A stretch of DNA of 64,000 nucleotides from Nemopilema nomurai (lineage: Eukaryota > Cnidaria > Scyphozoa > Rhizostomeae > Rhizostomatidae). The stretch is from positions 744,001 to 808,000 of the forward strand of contig ML133401.1 of the NCBI GenBank assembly GCA_003864495.1, given 5' to 3'. Shown one piece after another: positions 11,537 through 25,900 of the stretch. The position numbers were made by a program, and so were the translations under genes. Each line of letters starts with the position of its first letter. Positions within the stretch are counted from its first letter, which is position 1. The notes beneath the pieces were generated by a model, which did not search any database, had not been told where the DNA came from, and saw only the letters and a list, made by a program, of their open reading frames with translations.

Positions 11537-14298
11537 AGAGAACATCTTGTCACGTGGCCTTTGGCATTTATTGGTTGAGACAGACGTCTCTTGGTTCCCT
11601 GTGGAATTTATCTTCAGCCGTTTACCAAGATGGCAGCTTTCTGCTGCGAGGTTAGAGGTCTTTGTTGCCTATAACGGAAACGAGGCGTAGCGACGTGGTT
11701 TTAGTGCTATTCGTGGTAGGCTGCGATTGTAAGGGCAAAGTTTAAGACCAGTTTCTATGGTTTTCACTTGTTAAGTCGGAGGCGAATCCGCTAGCTTCGT
11801 AAGGAAGCACCTGATGAACTTAGCAGTGACCTAGCTGAGGCTGCAGCCAGTTTTATGGCCGCTCGTTGTCTGTTTGCATTTCGTTGCAATCATTTTCTTG
11901 TCTGTGAATTTGAAGCTAAATGCTTGAGCTAAGCGCAAAAGTGGCACAGCATTGTTTCCATTCACACTTGGAGTGCATAATTAGAAAGGTTTTTCGTGGA
12001 GTTTTAGAAAAGTTTGATCTTTCCATTTTATTCAACTAAACCCCGGTAGGTTTGAATTGATCGTGTTGTGTTAACCCTAAGGTAGTGTTTCAAAACTTTG
12101 TTTTTGATTTGCCTTAACTGAAAATGTAGAACTTTCCCCCGGCATCCAAAAACCTATAGTCGTCAATACCATACGGTGACCCCCTTGCAATTGCTGTAGG
12201 TATGAAAATACGGGGTAGAGACCCCTCAATGTAAGAAGACAGATCTTTACGCAAGTTCTACCATTTGTTCACCTGTTCCATGTGTATGTCATCTCTAACT
12301 CTCTTTCGAAATTTTACCAACACATTGGTCTGCTTCATTTGCACTTATGGAATGTGGCAATAGCTATGACAGACGCTGCTTAAGCTTGTGGGAGCAAAGA
12401 TGGGGGCAAATATGGGGACTAAGATGGGGGCAAAGATAGGGGCAAAGATGGGGGCACTTTTTCCTTCAGTTTGGGTTTATTTGTCTACTGTTTGTTCGGT
12501 TAAGAAGAATCATGCCTTAAGCGTTCAGTAAATACAATACACTATTTGCTTCTCTAGATATTGATTTTGTTGAGTTGAGAGATTTCTGTAAGTTTGATGA
12601 AGACGCTAGGTATTAGAAAACTTTATTAGAACCAGGAAGGGTACGCGGTTCAAAACTACGCACAGATCTTTTACTCCCCCGTGTAATACACGATGACATA
12701 CTAGCTTGTTAGAAGTGGCAGTCCATCCTTAGAAGGTTGTGGATCGAGGCTCAATTTCGGACTATTATAGTCATTCCTTCCTTGATTTCCATGCATAGTC
12801 TTCCTTACATAAGTTAAAATGGTCTTAAGCGTGCTAAAGCGCAATTGAAGATTTGTTGACACCACGGCAATTAGGGGCACGTTTACCCCGTAGCCCCCCC
12901 CCCCCCTGGCCGCAGATGAATGTTAAATGTATAATTTGCACCAAGAACTACATGAAACGTCAGCGCTGTGTATATAGGATTCACCTTGAAATGGAATTCG
13001 CAGATTGAGATTTTGTTGAACAGTTATCTGTAAAGAATCGATTAGGAAGTTGCCCTTGTTGCTTATTCAAAACTATGAGTTCAGTTGTTGTGCAGGATCG
13101 CAGCGACGGTTATTAGAAACCAGAGACCCCATGCTGATTCGTTGTCCCATTAACAAGGGCGGTTTTCTAGCACCTCAAATGCATAAATATCCACAGCTAA
13201 TGACTAGTCAGTCAACATGATCACTTTGCAGGTTTAAATTAATTAATGCTGTGGGTTAAAGCGTAGATTTGTTCGTACCATAGAGCAGACTTCAATAATC
13301 TGTTTAGTGACACCGATGCAAATGCTTCCTTGGTGACTAAAATGAGCCTAGAGTTCTTCAGCGCTTGCGGTCTAGCCATTTGAATATTCGACTGTATGGA
13401 CTCCCAAAGACGATATAAATCTGATCATTTGTGGAACAGGCAGCAAAAAAAATTTATTTTCCACCTAGATCTGTTCACATATCTCCAATTTCCATTTGCA
13501 ACTCTTTTGGAATAACATTTGATGAATTATGTTTCCCTTCCAAAAGCGACAACATTTCTCCTCTTCTGCTATTATCGTTTGTTGGTTTTTGCAACATTGA
13601 AAGAAGCAGCGGCAACATCAGGTTTTAGGAATAGTCAAGATTATATTTTGTAGATTTAAGTCGATGTACCAATTTGTTTAAAATCACAAACTCAGTTTTA
13701 AATATGTGAATCCACTGTAAAAATCAAAGCTCAATGAATTTGATTGCAGGACCAAATTACTTGTCTTTGAATTTTCGTCTCCAGCATCTGCTTCACCACA
13801 AGTTTGCTTTTTCATTTCGTTTCTTCAGTTAACCAAAGATTGTGAACATCCCAATTAATTTACCAATTTAATTGATCACAGTTTATGAAAACCTATCCTG
13901 TTTTGAGAAATTTAGAAAGGGTTGGACCTTCTTTGAGGAAATGTTAAATTGTTGAAAATTTGAAAAGATTTGAAATAAAAAAAACCAAATAATTTTTCTA
14001 GATTCACGGGTTCACAATGAAATAACAATTTTAACATAAGCACAATCCGCACCAGTGTTATGCCTTATTTAAATTCTTGTCAGTCGTTCATATTCACGTA
14101 ATTAGGCAGATTGAAATACACAGATGCAGCAACCTTCATGCAACTGTATTTCGGTCAATTTATACCTATCTGTAAATACAAACAAACTGGATAAATTCTA
14201 AATTATGATATCAGTTGACTAAAATCGCATTCCTGCGAACACGTGATGTACACAAAAAAGCGCGACAAACTCGGTGACCATCTTAATACTACACGATT
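11537..14298. other. SMG7 3' untranslated and intergenic sequence
   Basis: No gene is visible between the SMG7 stop and the PMPCA stop; the two genes converge. The segment holds a G-rich minisatellite (12390-12465), a C-run near 12894-12907 and otherwise unremarkable AT-rich DNA. I could not place either polyadenylation site. Short open frames here show no family resemblance. Confidence 0.6.
12390..12465 (+). repeat. GATGGGGGCAAA minisatellite
   Basis: Five to six degenerate copies of a 12-13-bp unit (variants gatgggggcaaa, tatggggactaa, gataggggcaaa) lie about 850 bp after the SMG7 stop. Each unit carries a run of four or five G on the + strand. If the 3' untranslated region extends this far, the RNA would contain these regularly spaced G-runs. 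Confidence 0.8.
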
Positions 14299-17200
14299 TT
14301 AGAAGCGGTTAAAAAAGTATTTACCACTGCTTTTAAGTGTTCCTCTTTTAATGACTGCTCTTTCGATGTCTTCGTAACTTGGAAGCTGTGAAACGTCCCC
14401 GATTGCTGCAATACATGGCTTTTTTGTAAGCATTTTTTGAGAGACTTCGCGGATGTTCTCTGGTGTGACAATTTCTGCAACGAGTAGAACAAATGTGCCA
14501 AGTGGGGAACAGAACATATCGGCATAAATACAGCAATAGAGGGAGGATGTGGAGAAAAGTAATCGCGAGGGTAGTGAAACATCAAATCCGTAGCTGCTGA
14601 TGGACCCCAGAAGATAAAGAATTGTCGAACTTTGATAACAAATCAAGGCTGATAAATGTCTCAAAGGATGTGAATGGAAAGGTATTAGATACTGACTAGA
14701 TATTACAACATATCAATTAGATCAAATCGGCTGATAGATCAGTCAGGGCTCACTACAAACGCGTGACCTTTTCCTTTCCTGTGTACTGATATATTTTTAT
14801 TAGCCAAAGCCCCAAAAGGTCCTTCCCTAGTCAAGCACTTGTGTCTTACACAATCAAAATCACTCAAAGCTTACCAATTGCATCGTACAACTCCTGAGGT
14901 GACTTGCGATAGCCAAGACCAAGAACTTGCCTTGATACAAAAAGCATAATAATTTAAAAAGGCTCAGCATATCACACAAATAAGCAACAAGCATCTTTGA
15001 GAGTCTTAGTCAGATGCATTCTTAAATTATAAAAGACTTTGCACTCAAAAGAATGGGTTCCAGCACCAATGGACTGGAAAGATATGATCTTGCAACTGGC
15101 ACCCCAGTAGGAAACGGCCTACCTTCCCACATCTTCGAATGCGATTACACGTGACTCCAAGTTCATCATGAGCATGGACTGCAATTGCTTCTTGGCCCGG
15201 GCAATTTCCTCCTGCAGCAAAAACCAAAGGCATCAGTTTTTGTTCAGATATTTCGTTCGGTTTTCCCACCACAAAGAAGCCCGTCATATACAAGGTTTGA
15301 GGAAAGGTTGCCCCAAAGAATCTCGCTTCCAAGGGCGTACGCCATTCTAAAGACATCGGGGCATACTTGTAAAATGGGCTGGAAACGCAAACAGACAAAA
15401 GGTTTATCTAACCGAATGCGGCAGACTTGTTGCCAATGTGATGTACTCTTTCACGAGGACTTGTACCAAATCTTTTATCTGAAAGATGAATAAATTTGGA
15501 ACAGATTCTTCGGATCTGCGATCGGATATCACAAGACTGTATTCAATGAGAAGTCTGATGAAGCATTAAAATATTCTCACAAAACAGGCTCTGGGTTCAA
15601 GAATAAGAATAAACATGTAGACCGTTGCAGCCATTTTCAATCTGAACTTGATCGTTACCAGTAATTACCCCCCGAATATCTACACTCTTTAGTATTGCAA
15701 TGGATGACGTACCTGTGAAGGATGCGAACTGGCATTGATGCAGAAAATGCCACTGTCTGCATAGCTGTGGTTGTAAGCGGTAGCGGAGTACATCCAGTGG
15801 TGCCGATTGAGGACATTCAAATAGAGCCTGGAGTACATGCCTTTCCCTGGTCCCCCGGCAGAAAAGGACCCTCCTCCGCCAAGTAACATATTCAAAACGG
15901 CAAATGCAAAGAAGTCGGGCTGATTATACGAGACACTTTCGAATCCAATTGACACGTGACAGAGTTCTGGAAGGGGGTTAGGGCCTGGTTGCACACGAGG
16001 CTCGGGCCTATGATCCTGAAAATAGCAAATCGACACACATATAATGATAATTGAACAACCTTTATGAGCACCTGGTAATGAAATATCAAGGTGACAGAAA
16101 CATTGGACTCTCTTTCATAAAGAAAGTAGCTTCAAACGAAAATTGTATCTCAATGGGAGACTGATTTGATTTCTTATTCGAGGCTTGTAATTGCTATCAT
16201 AGAAACGAGAAAAATCGTTAATTTTCATGCAAAATTATATAATTAATCAAGAATCATCAAGAATCAATCAATGATCGATAGGCAACAAATAACAACCGAA
16301 AAGTCTCTAAAGAGTGCAGCTCAATACAAAATAGGCCCATTCCTGAGAAATACTAATACACCCCTACTTCACTGCATCAAGTTTGTCTTGATTATAGAAG
16401 ATAAATGCATATATCATGATTTCTATAATCAAAAAGCATGGACATACCTTGATCACACCCCCTGTATACTGTGCGATTGACTGATCTGGAGCAGGGATAT
16501 TATCCATGTCGTTTACCCAGCTGGGGACCTGCTCGACGAAATACTTCTCTGCCCATTTGACAAGCTCGCTATGGTCTGCGTTAACTGCAGCAATGGTCAT
16601 CCTGTCTGGAGTGTAGTACCTCTTCATGAAGTGTTGCAATATATCTCGGTCCATAACAGTCAGATTCTCGATTGGGCAGATTTTAGGAAGGCCGAGAGTG
16701 TTGCCAGAGTATGCAGCCTGAATTGAACAAGGAATTTCTCTTTTAAAAGTGGACTTCTATAGATAAAAAGGCTTGCAACCTCCTGTCTATCAAAAATCAC
16801 TGAGCGAGCCTTCGTATTCTACTGTATATATATGTATTAATTATTACTGATGAAGACCTTGGTTGAAACATTTAATAGAAAAAGTTCTTCTTGAAAGTAC
16901 ATTTTGTCTACAATCTACTTCCATCTGCCTGGCATCAAGGATTGATATCATTATCACAAAACATTCCAATCTTGCAACAACAGTCTTCAGGATTGATGCT
17001 AACTGCTTGCTAGTGGCAGGTTTTGCTGTCTGTATGACCAAAGGTTTGAAGTTTTTGGAGCCAAAAACAAGAAAAAAAGATGTCACAACAATCATACTCA
17101 CAGCATGTATTAAATCGTGCATCTGAGGCTCTGGCTCAGGTCTATATTCTAATGATTCTATCTCAAAAGCAATAGTCTTTTTCTGTTCTTCTATCTAAAA

Positions 17201-19035
17201 TAAAAAAATATTGATTAGCTTTATTAGAATTAGCCAAAATTTAAAATAATAAATTCACATGCATAAAAAGGGTAACAAGTCTTTTTGTGAATTCCAGTGG
17301 CTGTGATTTGCAGAAACAAGCATTACAAAGAAAAACTTTCTTCTGCTGGTGTGACTATATGGAACAGGCTTTAAATTTCTTTAGTCCAATCATATCAACA
17401 ATAAGTAGTATTATGCTTATTTAAATGTATATAATTAAAAGGTTCCGGTTTTTGAAAATGAAATCTTTGTTAAATAGAATAAAGGGAAGTTTTGTATCTT
17501 TGAAAAGCATCCTGTAGCTTCCAAATTATACGATAATAACTACAACAACTTTATTTGACATCAAGTGTAGGGAAGATTAAGAGTGCCAATCCAAGTAAGT
17601 TTTTGGCTTTTCAGGTAACAACAGTGACTAAGGAAGAAAACATTCACTGAAATTATTCTAAACTCATTACCTCTACATCTGTCATCTGGGAATGCCATAC
17701 TGCTTCTGATAAAACTTCTAATGCTCCTCCTACGCTACTTGTTAATGCAGAAGCGGCATAAACTGTACAATCCCTGAAATCAACATAATTTGTTGAATGG
17801 CACTGAAAATAGGTACACACTAAGAAAATGTATGATAACGTGGCACATGTTTAGGAAAAAAGCATGGTAGGTAATCGTAGCAAAAATGTAGAAAGTAGAG
17901 ACAAAAATAGTAGTTATCATGATACAATCGCTAGGAGATTAGAACTTAGTTTGCACCCAGAAAAGATTATTCATTAACTTCAAATAAAAAAGTGGTCCAT
18001 TGTTCTAGTTGAGATTATAGCAAATCACATTAATCACATTAATCAATCTGAATCTTGTCCAAAAGTATAAAAATTTTCCCCAACCTAAATGATTGGCAGT
18101 CTGCATTGCCACCCAATTCTTCCATTTTTTCATTGACAGCTTCACAATCAGCATACTTTCTTGTGCTCTATTACAGAAATACATGTGTGTTATAGTTTTG
18201 GGGAAAATGTACAAAATTTACAAGATACTTAGTTCAAACTGGTCAATAAATAAATAAATGGTCAATAAATAAAAGCAGATATAAAGAGTAATTAATCATT
18301 GAGTCAATGATTATTAAATCATTGCATTATATTAAGGCTTCTGTTAAGTCTTCATAAATTGCAAAACAAAATAAAAAGGAAAATTACGAAAATTTTCATT
18401 TGCTGAACTGGCTTCCATATATGCGGAAAATAGCAAACTGGAAAATATGTTGTAATACCTGGAATGCCATTTTTTCAAGCATGTGTGAAACACCACTTGG
18501 ATAGTCAACTTCATGCCTTGATCCAGCATCAAATAGAACTAGGAGAAGCATCAAATGACAGACATTACATCCTATGGAGGCGGGTAACAACATGGTATTC
18601 AAAATAAGTTGAAAGCAAGCATGCTCACGTCCATGTCTTGAAAGAAAGGAGTTTGAAAAAACCGACGACAGAGTATATTCTGTGCTTGATCAACTCCAAC
18701 CATTTTGCAAAACGAGTCGTCAATTGCTACTCTAATTGAAGCTAGAATTTACTGATACCTCCTAGCGTGCAGAATGGTCCGAATGATTCCTCTGATGCAA
18801 CCTTGATACCATTTGACAATGTCGACACTTCTACCACATTTTTGTTTTGCTCACTTGGGTGTTTTTCCTTGTGATCTCCATTGACAGGAGGTGCTGCTAC
18901 GCCAGGTAAAGCTACATTTAAAGGCGGAATTAATCTATTGCTACTATATTTACGAACTTTTATTGCTCTATCAACACAATTGTAACAAATTTTTCTAAAA
19001 CACTTATCGGCCAGCTTGCAATTGTAGAACGCCAT
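14299..19035 (-). CDS. PMPCA: Mitochondrial-processing peptidase subunit alpha
   Basis: MPP-alpha is the non-catalytic, substrate-binding partner of the beta subunit; together they remove presequences from proteins imported into the mitochondrial matrix. There are 11 exons with consistent phases: 18759-19035, 18459-18538, 18085-18155, 17671-17773, 17102-17194, 16448-16717, 15713-16015, 15413-15478, 15123-15211, 14875-14930 and 14299-14474. Diagnostic stretches are [26 protein letters not shown] (alpha-type, without the HxxEH zinc site of beta), [24 protein letters not shown], the glycine-rich loop [15 protein letters not shown], and [20 protein letters not shown] chose ATG at 19035 because it starts a basic, acid-poor leader ([15 protein letters not shown]...) ending in VRKYSS, which looks like an R-3 mitochondrial presequence site. 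The open frame continues upstream to 19296, so a longer N-terminus cannot be excluded. Confidence 0.95.
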
Positions 19036-19923
19036 GTTGTTATCTGTCCTCTTGGCTCTGCCTCGCTTCCGTGCCAACATTCTGTTCTGATCACCTCTGT
19101 CGAAAAATTTAATCCCGAACATGAATGGTTGGGAGAACACCTTTTCGCTTTTCGTTGGGAGAAGACATTCCCCCCTCCTCAACTCAATGTTGAGAGAATG
19201 TTTTGAAGCATTTGCTATTGATCTTACAGCATTTATTATGCTATTCCAACATTTATTACAGGGAGAAGGGTGGATTTGAATTTTAAGGACCAACATCAGC
19301 TCGAAAATTCAAAAATTACAATTTTTACAGGATTTTAGACGTCACGATGGTTCACAAAAAACCTGAGTTTTGTCAAAGCCTGAGTTTTGAGTGACTGGAG
19401 TTTTCTTTCCAAAATATGACAATGAAAGATCTCTAGAATTGTTAAATGCCTTTGACAGTACAGTGCATCATAAAACAAAGCTACGCACGCAAAATACTCT
19501 CCAAATGGTTGCTTAAGTTGTACAGTTATAAGTTTGGTAGATAAACATATATGTAAAATACCAAAAACAGGAAAATATTTTACTACATTTTAAAAATCAG
19601 TAAGAAACAATTCAATATATTGCCATTTGGTTAATCATTTGCCCTTCTAAGCATTTGGGCAAAAATTGATAATTAGAAAAGCATCATATAAACATCATTA
19701 GAATGCCTTTTATAAGAAACAAGCTACTTCTAAAAAATTGTCTGAAATTTGAAAAAGCTACAATACAATAATGAAAACAATTGCTCTGTTTACCGAATAT
19801 TGAAGATTATAAAGAGAAAAAGACAATAATAAAGTAACTTTAGATCCGATTCACACCTTGCCAAAAAGGGGGGGAGAGTGACTTAACTGCAGTTTAATAA
19901 TCCCTACGACAATCGGGCCTATT
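19036..19923. other. PMPCA upstream region
   Basis: This stretch lies between the PMPCA start and the satellite array. The frame open to 19296 is more basic than MPP-alpha proteins normally need, so I treat it as 5' untranslated sequence. The rest is AT-rich, with no recognisable gene. The PMPCA promoter must lie within or beyond about 900 bp of the satellite edge. Confidence 0.5.
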
Positions 19924-22900
19924 TCCAAGGTTGAAGCATTGCCTTTTAGCCTAAAAATTTAAAGATTCAGGGACGACTATTCTCTCAACCAATTCACTTC
20001 CCGATGACCTGAGGCATGTTATAAGGATGCATACTTGATGTATAGACAGATTAGAGACTGAATGCAGACAAAAAGTTTTCACAAAAAATCGCCTTTTTTC
20101 CAAGGTTATAGCCTTGCCTTTTAGCCTAAAAATGAACGGACTCAAGAACGACTATTCTCTCAACCAATTCACTTCCTGATCACCTGAGGCATGTTATAAG
20201 GATGCAAACTTGATGTATAGACAGATTAGAGACTGAATCCAGACAAAATGTTTTCACAAAAATCGCCTTTTTTCCAAGGTTATAGCCTTGCCTTTTGGCC
20301 TGAATGAAGTAATCAAGAACGACTTTTCTCTCAACCAATTCACTTCCTGATCACCTGAGGCATGTTATAAGGATGCATACTTGATGTATAGACAGATAAG
20401 AGACTGAATGCAGACAAAAAGTTTTCACCAAAAATCGCCTTTTTTCAAGGTTATAGCCTTGCCTTTTGGCCTAAAAATGAATGGACTCAAGAACGACTAT
20501 TCTCTCAACCAATTCACTTCCTGATCACCTGAGGCATGTTATAAGGATGCATACTTGATGTATAGACAGACAAGAGACCGAATGCAGACAAAAAGTTTTC
20601 ACCAAAAATCACCTTTTTTTCAAGGTTATAGCCTTGCCTTTTGGCCTAAAAATGAATGGACTCAAGAACGACTATTCTCTCAACCAATTCACTTCCTGAT
20701 CACCTGAGGCATGTTTTAAGGATGCATATTTGATGTATAGACAGATAAGAGACTGATTGCAGACAAAAATGTTTTCACCAAAAAATCGCCTTTTTTTCAA
20801 GGTTATAGCCTTGCCTTTTGGCCTAAAAATGAATGGACTCAAGAACGACATTTCTCTCAACCAATTCACTTCCCGATCACCTGAGGCATGTTATAAGGAT
20901 GCATACTTGATGTATAGACAGATAAGAGACTGAATGCAGACAAAATATTTTCACCAAAAATCGCCTTTTTTTCAAGGTTATAGCCTTGCCTTTTGGCCTA
21001 AAAATGAATGGACTCAAGAACGACTATTCTCTCAACCAATTCACTTCCCGATCACCTGAGGCATGTTATAAGGATGCATACTTGATGTATAGACAGACAA
21101 GAGACTGAATGCAGACAAAAAATTTTCACCAAAAATCACCTTTTTTTCAAGGTTATAGCCTTGCCTTTTAGCCTAAAAATGAACGGACTCAAGAACGACT
21201 ATTCTCTCAACCAATTCACTTCCTGATCACCTGAGGCATGTTATAAGGATGCAAACTTGATGTATAGACAGATTAGAGACTGAATCCAGACAAAATGTTT
21301 TCACCAAAAATCGCCTTTTTTCCAAGGCTATAGCCTTGCCTTTTGGCCTAAAAATAAGGGACTCAAAAACGACTTTTCTCTCAACCAATTCACTTCCCGA
21401 TACCTGGGGCATGTTATAAGGATGCATACTTGATGTATAGACAGATAAGAGACTGAATGCAGACAAAAAGTTTTCACCAAAAATCGCCTTTTTTCAAGGT
21501 TATAGCCTTGCCTTTTGGCCTAAAAATGAATGGACTCAAGAACGACTATTCTCTCAACCAATTCACTTCCCGATCACCTGAGGCATGTTATAAGGATGCA
21601 TACTTGATGTATAGACAGATAAGAGACTGAATGCAGACAAAAAGTTTTCACCAAAAATCGCCTTTTTTCAAGGTTATAGCCTTGCCTTTTGGCCTAAAAA
21701 TGAATGGACTCAAGAACGACTATTCTCTCAACCAATTCACTTCCGATACCTGAGGCATGTTATAAGGATGCATACTTGATGTATAGACAGATAAGAGACT
21801 GAATGCAGACAAAATGTTTTCACCAAAAATCGCCTTTTTTCCAAGGTTATAGCCTTGCCTTTTGGCCTAAAAATGAATGGACTCAAGAACGACTATTCTC
21901 TCAACCAATTCACTTCCGATCACCTGAGGCATGTTATAAGGATGCATACTTGATGTATAGACAGATAAGAGACTGAATGCAGACAAAAATGTTTTCACCA
22001 AAAATCGCCTTTTTTCAAGGTTATAGCCTTGCCTTTTGGCCTAAAAATGAATGGACTCAAGAACGACTATTCTCTCAACCAATTCACTTCCCGATCACCT
22101 GGGCATGTTATAAGGATGCATACTTGATGTATAGACAGATAAGAGACTGAATGCAGACAAAAATGTTTTCACCAAAAATCGCCTTTTTTCAAGGTTATAG
22201 CCTTGCCTTTTGGCCTAAAAATGAATGGACTCAAGAACGACTATTCTCTCAACCAATTCACTTCCCGATACCTGGGCATGTTATAAGGATGCATACTTGA
22301 TGTATAGACAGATAAGAGACTGAATGCAGACAAAAATGTTTTCACCAAAAATCGCCTTTTTTCAAGGTTATAGCCTTGCCTTTTGGCCTAAAAATGAATG
22401 GACTCAAGAACGACTATTCTCTCAACCAATTCACTTCCCGATCACCTGAGGCATGTTATAAGGATGCATACTTGATGTATAGACAGATAAGAGACTGAAT
22501 GCAGACAAAAATGTTTTCACCAAAAATCGCCTTTTTTCAAGGTTATAGCCTTGCCTTTTGGCCTAAAAATGAATGGACTCAAGAACGACTATTCTCTCAA
22601 CCAATTCACTTCCCGATCACCTGAGGCATGTTATAAGGATGCATACTTGATGTATAGACAGATAAGAGACTGAATGCAGACAAAAATGTTTCACCAAAAA
22701 TCGCCTTTTTTCTAAGGTTATAGCCTTGCCTTTTGGCCTAAAAATGAATGGACTCAAGAACGACTATTCTCTCAACCAATTCACTTCCGATCACCTGAGG
22801 CATGTTATAAGGATGCATACTTGATGTATAGACAGATAAGAGACTGAATGCAGACAAAAAGTTTTCACCAAAAATCGCCTTTTTTCCAAGGTTATAGCCT

Positions 22901-25900
22901 TGCCTTTTGGCCTAAAAATGAATGGACTCAAGAACGACTATTCTCTCAACCAATTCACTTCCGATCACCTGAGGCATGTTATAAGGATGCATACTTGATG
23001 TATAGACAGATAAGAGACTGAATGCAGACAAAATGTTTTCACCAAAAATCGCCTTTTTTCAAGGTTATAGCCTTGCCTTTTGGCCTAAAAATGAATGGAC
23101 TCAAGAACGACTATTCTCTCAACCAATTCACTTCCCGATCACCTGAGGCATGTTATAAGGATGCATACTTGATGTATAGACAGATAAGAGACTGAATGCA
23201 GACAAAATGTTTTCACCAAAAATCGCCTTTTTTCCAAGGTTATAGCCTTGCCTTTTGGCCTAAAAATGAATGGACTCAAGAACGACTATTCTCTCAACCA
23301 ATTCACTTCCGATCACCTGAGGCATGTTATAAGGATGCATACTTGATGTATAGACAGATAAGAGACTGAATGCAGACAAAAATTTTCACCAAAAATCGCC
23401 TTTTTTCAAGGTTATAGCCTTGCCTTTTGGCCTAAAAATGAATGGACTCAAGAACGACTATTCTCTCAACCAATTCACTTCCGATCACCTGAGGCATGTT
23501 ATAAGGATGCATACTTGATGTATAGACAGATAAGAGACTGAATGCAGCAAAAATGTTTTCACCAAAAATCGCCTTTTTTCCAAGGTTATAGCCTTGCCTT
23601 TTGGCCTAAAAATGAATGGACTCAAGAACGACTATTCTCTCAACCAATTCACTTCCGATCACCTGAGGCATGTTATAAGGATGCATACTTGATGTATAGA
23701 CAGATAAGAGACTGAATGCAGACAAAATGTTTTCACCAAAAAATCGCCTTTTTTCAAGGTTATAGCCTTGCCTTTTGGCCTAAAAATGAATGGACTCAAG
23801 AACGACTATTCTCTCAACCAATTCACTTCCTGATCACCTGAGGCATGTTATAAGGATGCATACTTGATGTATAGACAGATAAGAGACTGAATGCAGACAA
23901 AATGTTTTCACCAAAAATCGCCTTTTTTCAAGGTTATAGCCTTGCCTTTTGGCCTAAAAATGAAGGACTCAAGAACGACTATTCTCTCAACCAATTCACT
24001 TCCGATCACCTGAGGCATGTTATAAGGATGCATACTTGATGTATAGACAGATAAGAGACTGAATGCAGACAAAATGTTTTCACCAAAAATCGCCTTTTTT
24101 CAAGGTTATAGCCTTGCCTTTTGGCCTAAAAATGAATGGACTCAAGAACGACTATTCTCTCAACCAATTCACTTCCCGATCACCTGAGGCATGTTATAAG
24201 GATGCATACTTGATGTATAGACAGATAAGAGACTGAATGCAGACAAAAAGTTTTCACCAAAAATCGCCTTTTTTCAAGGTTATAGCCTTGCCTTTTGGCC
24301 TAAAAATGAATGGACTCAAGAACGACTATTCTCTCAACCAATTCACTTCCCGATCACCTGAGGCATGTTATAAGGATGCATACTTGATGTATAGACAGAT
24401 AAGAGACTGAATGCAGACAAAATGTTTTCACCAAAAATCGCCTTTTTTCAAGGTTATAGCCTTGCCTTTTGGCCTAAAAATGAATGGACTCAAGAACGAC
24501 TATTCTCTCAACCAATTCACTTCCGATCACCTGAGGCATGTTATAAGGATGCATACTTGATGTATAGACAGATAAGAGACTGAATGCAGACAAAAAGTTT
24601 TCACCAAAAATCGCCTTTTTTCAAGGTTATAGCCTTGCCTTTTGGCCTAAAAATGAATGGACTCAAGAACGACTATTCTCTCAACCAATTCACTTCCGAT
24701 CACCTGAGGCATGTTATAAGGATGCATACTTGATGTATAGACAGATAAGAGACTGAATGCAGACAAAAATTTTCACCAAAAATCGCCTTTTTTCAAGGTT
24801 ATAGCCTTGCCTTTTGGCCTAAAAATGAATGGACTCAAGAACGACTATTCTCTCAACCAATTCACTTCCGATCACCTGAGGCATGTTATAAGGATGCATA
24901 CTTGATGTATAGACAGATAAGAGACTGAATGCAGACAAAATTTTCACCAAAAATCGCCTTTTTTCAAGGTTATAGCCTTGCCTTTTGGCCTAAAAATGAA
25001 GGACTCAAGAACGACTATTCTCTCAACCAATTCACTTCCGATCACCTGAGGCATGTTATAAGGATGCATACTTGATGTATAGACAGATAAGAGACTGAAT
25101 GCAGAAAAAGTTTTCACCAAAAATCGCCTTTTTTCAAGGTTATAGCCTTGCCTTTTGGCCTAAAAATGAAGACTCAAGAACGACTATTCTCTCAACCAAT
25201 TCACTTCCGATCACCTGAGGCATGTTATAAGGATGCATACTTGATGTATAGACAGATAAGAGACTGAATGCAGACAAAAAGTTTTCACCAAAAATCGCCT
25301 TTTTTCAAGGTTATAGCCTTGCCTTTTGGCCTAAAAATGAAAGACTCAAGAACGACTATTCTCTCAACCAATTCACTTCCGATCACCTGAGGCATGTTAT
25401 AAGGATGCATACTTGATGTATAGACAGATAAGAGACTGAATGCAGACAAAAAGTTTTCACCAAAAATCGCCTTTTTTTCAAGGTTATAGCCTTGCCTTTT
25501 GGCCTAAAAATGAACAGACTCAAGAACGACTATTCTCTCAACCAATTCACTTCCTGATCACCTGAGGCATGTTATAAGGATGCATACTTGATGTATAGAC
25601 AGAGAGACTGAATGCAGACAAAATGTTTTCACCAAAAATCGCCTTTTTTCCAAGGTTATAGCCTTGCCTTTTGGCCTAAAAATGAAGGGACTCAAGAACG
25701 ACTATTCTCTCAACCAATTCACTTCCTGATCACCTGAGGCATGTTATAAGGATGCATATTTGATGTATAGACAGATAAGAGACTGAATGCAGACAAAATG
25801 TTTTCACCAAAAATCGCCTTTTTTTCAAGGTTATAGCCTTGCCTTTTGGCCTAAAAATGAATGGACTCAAGAACGACTATTCTCTCAACCAATTCACTTC

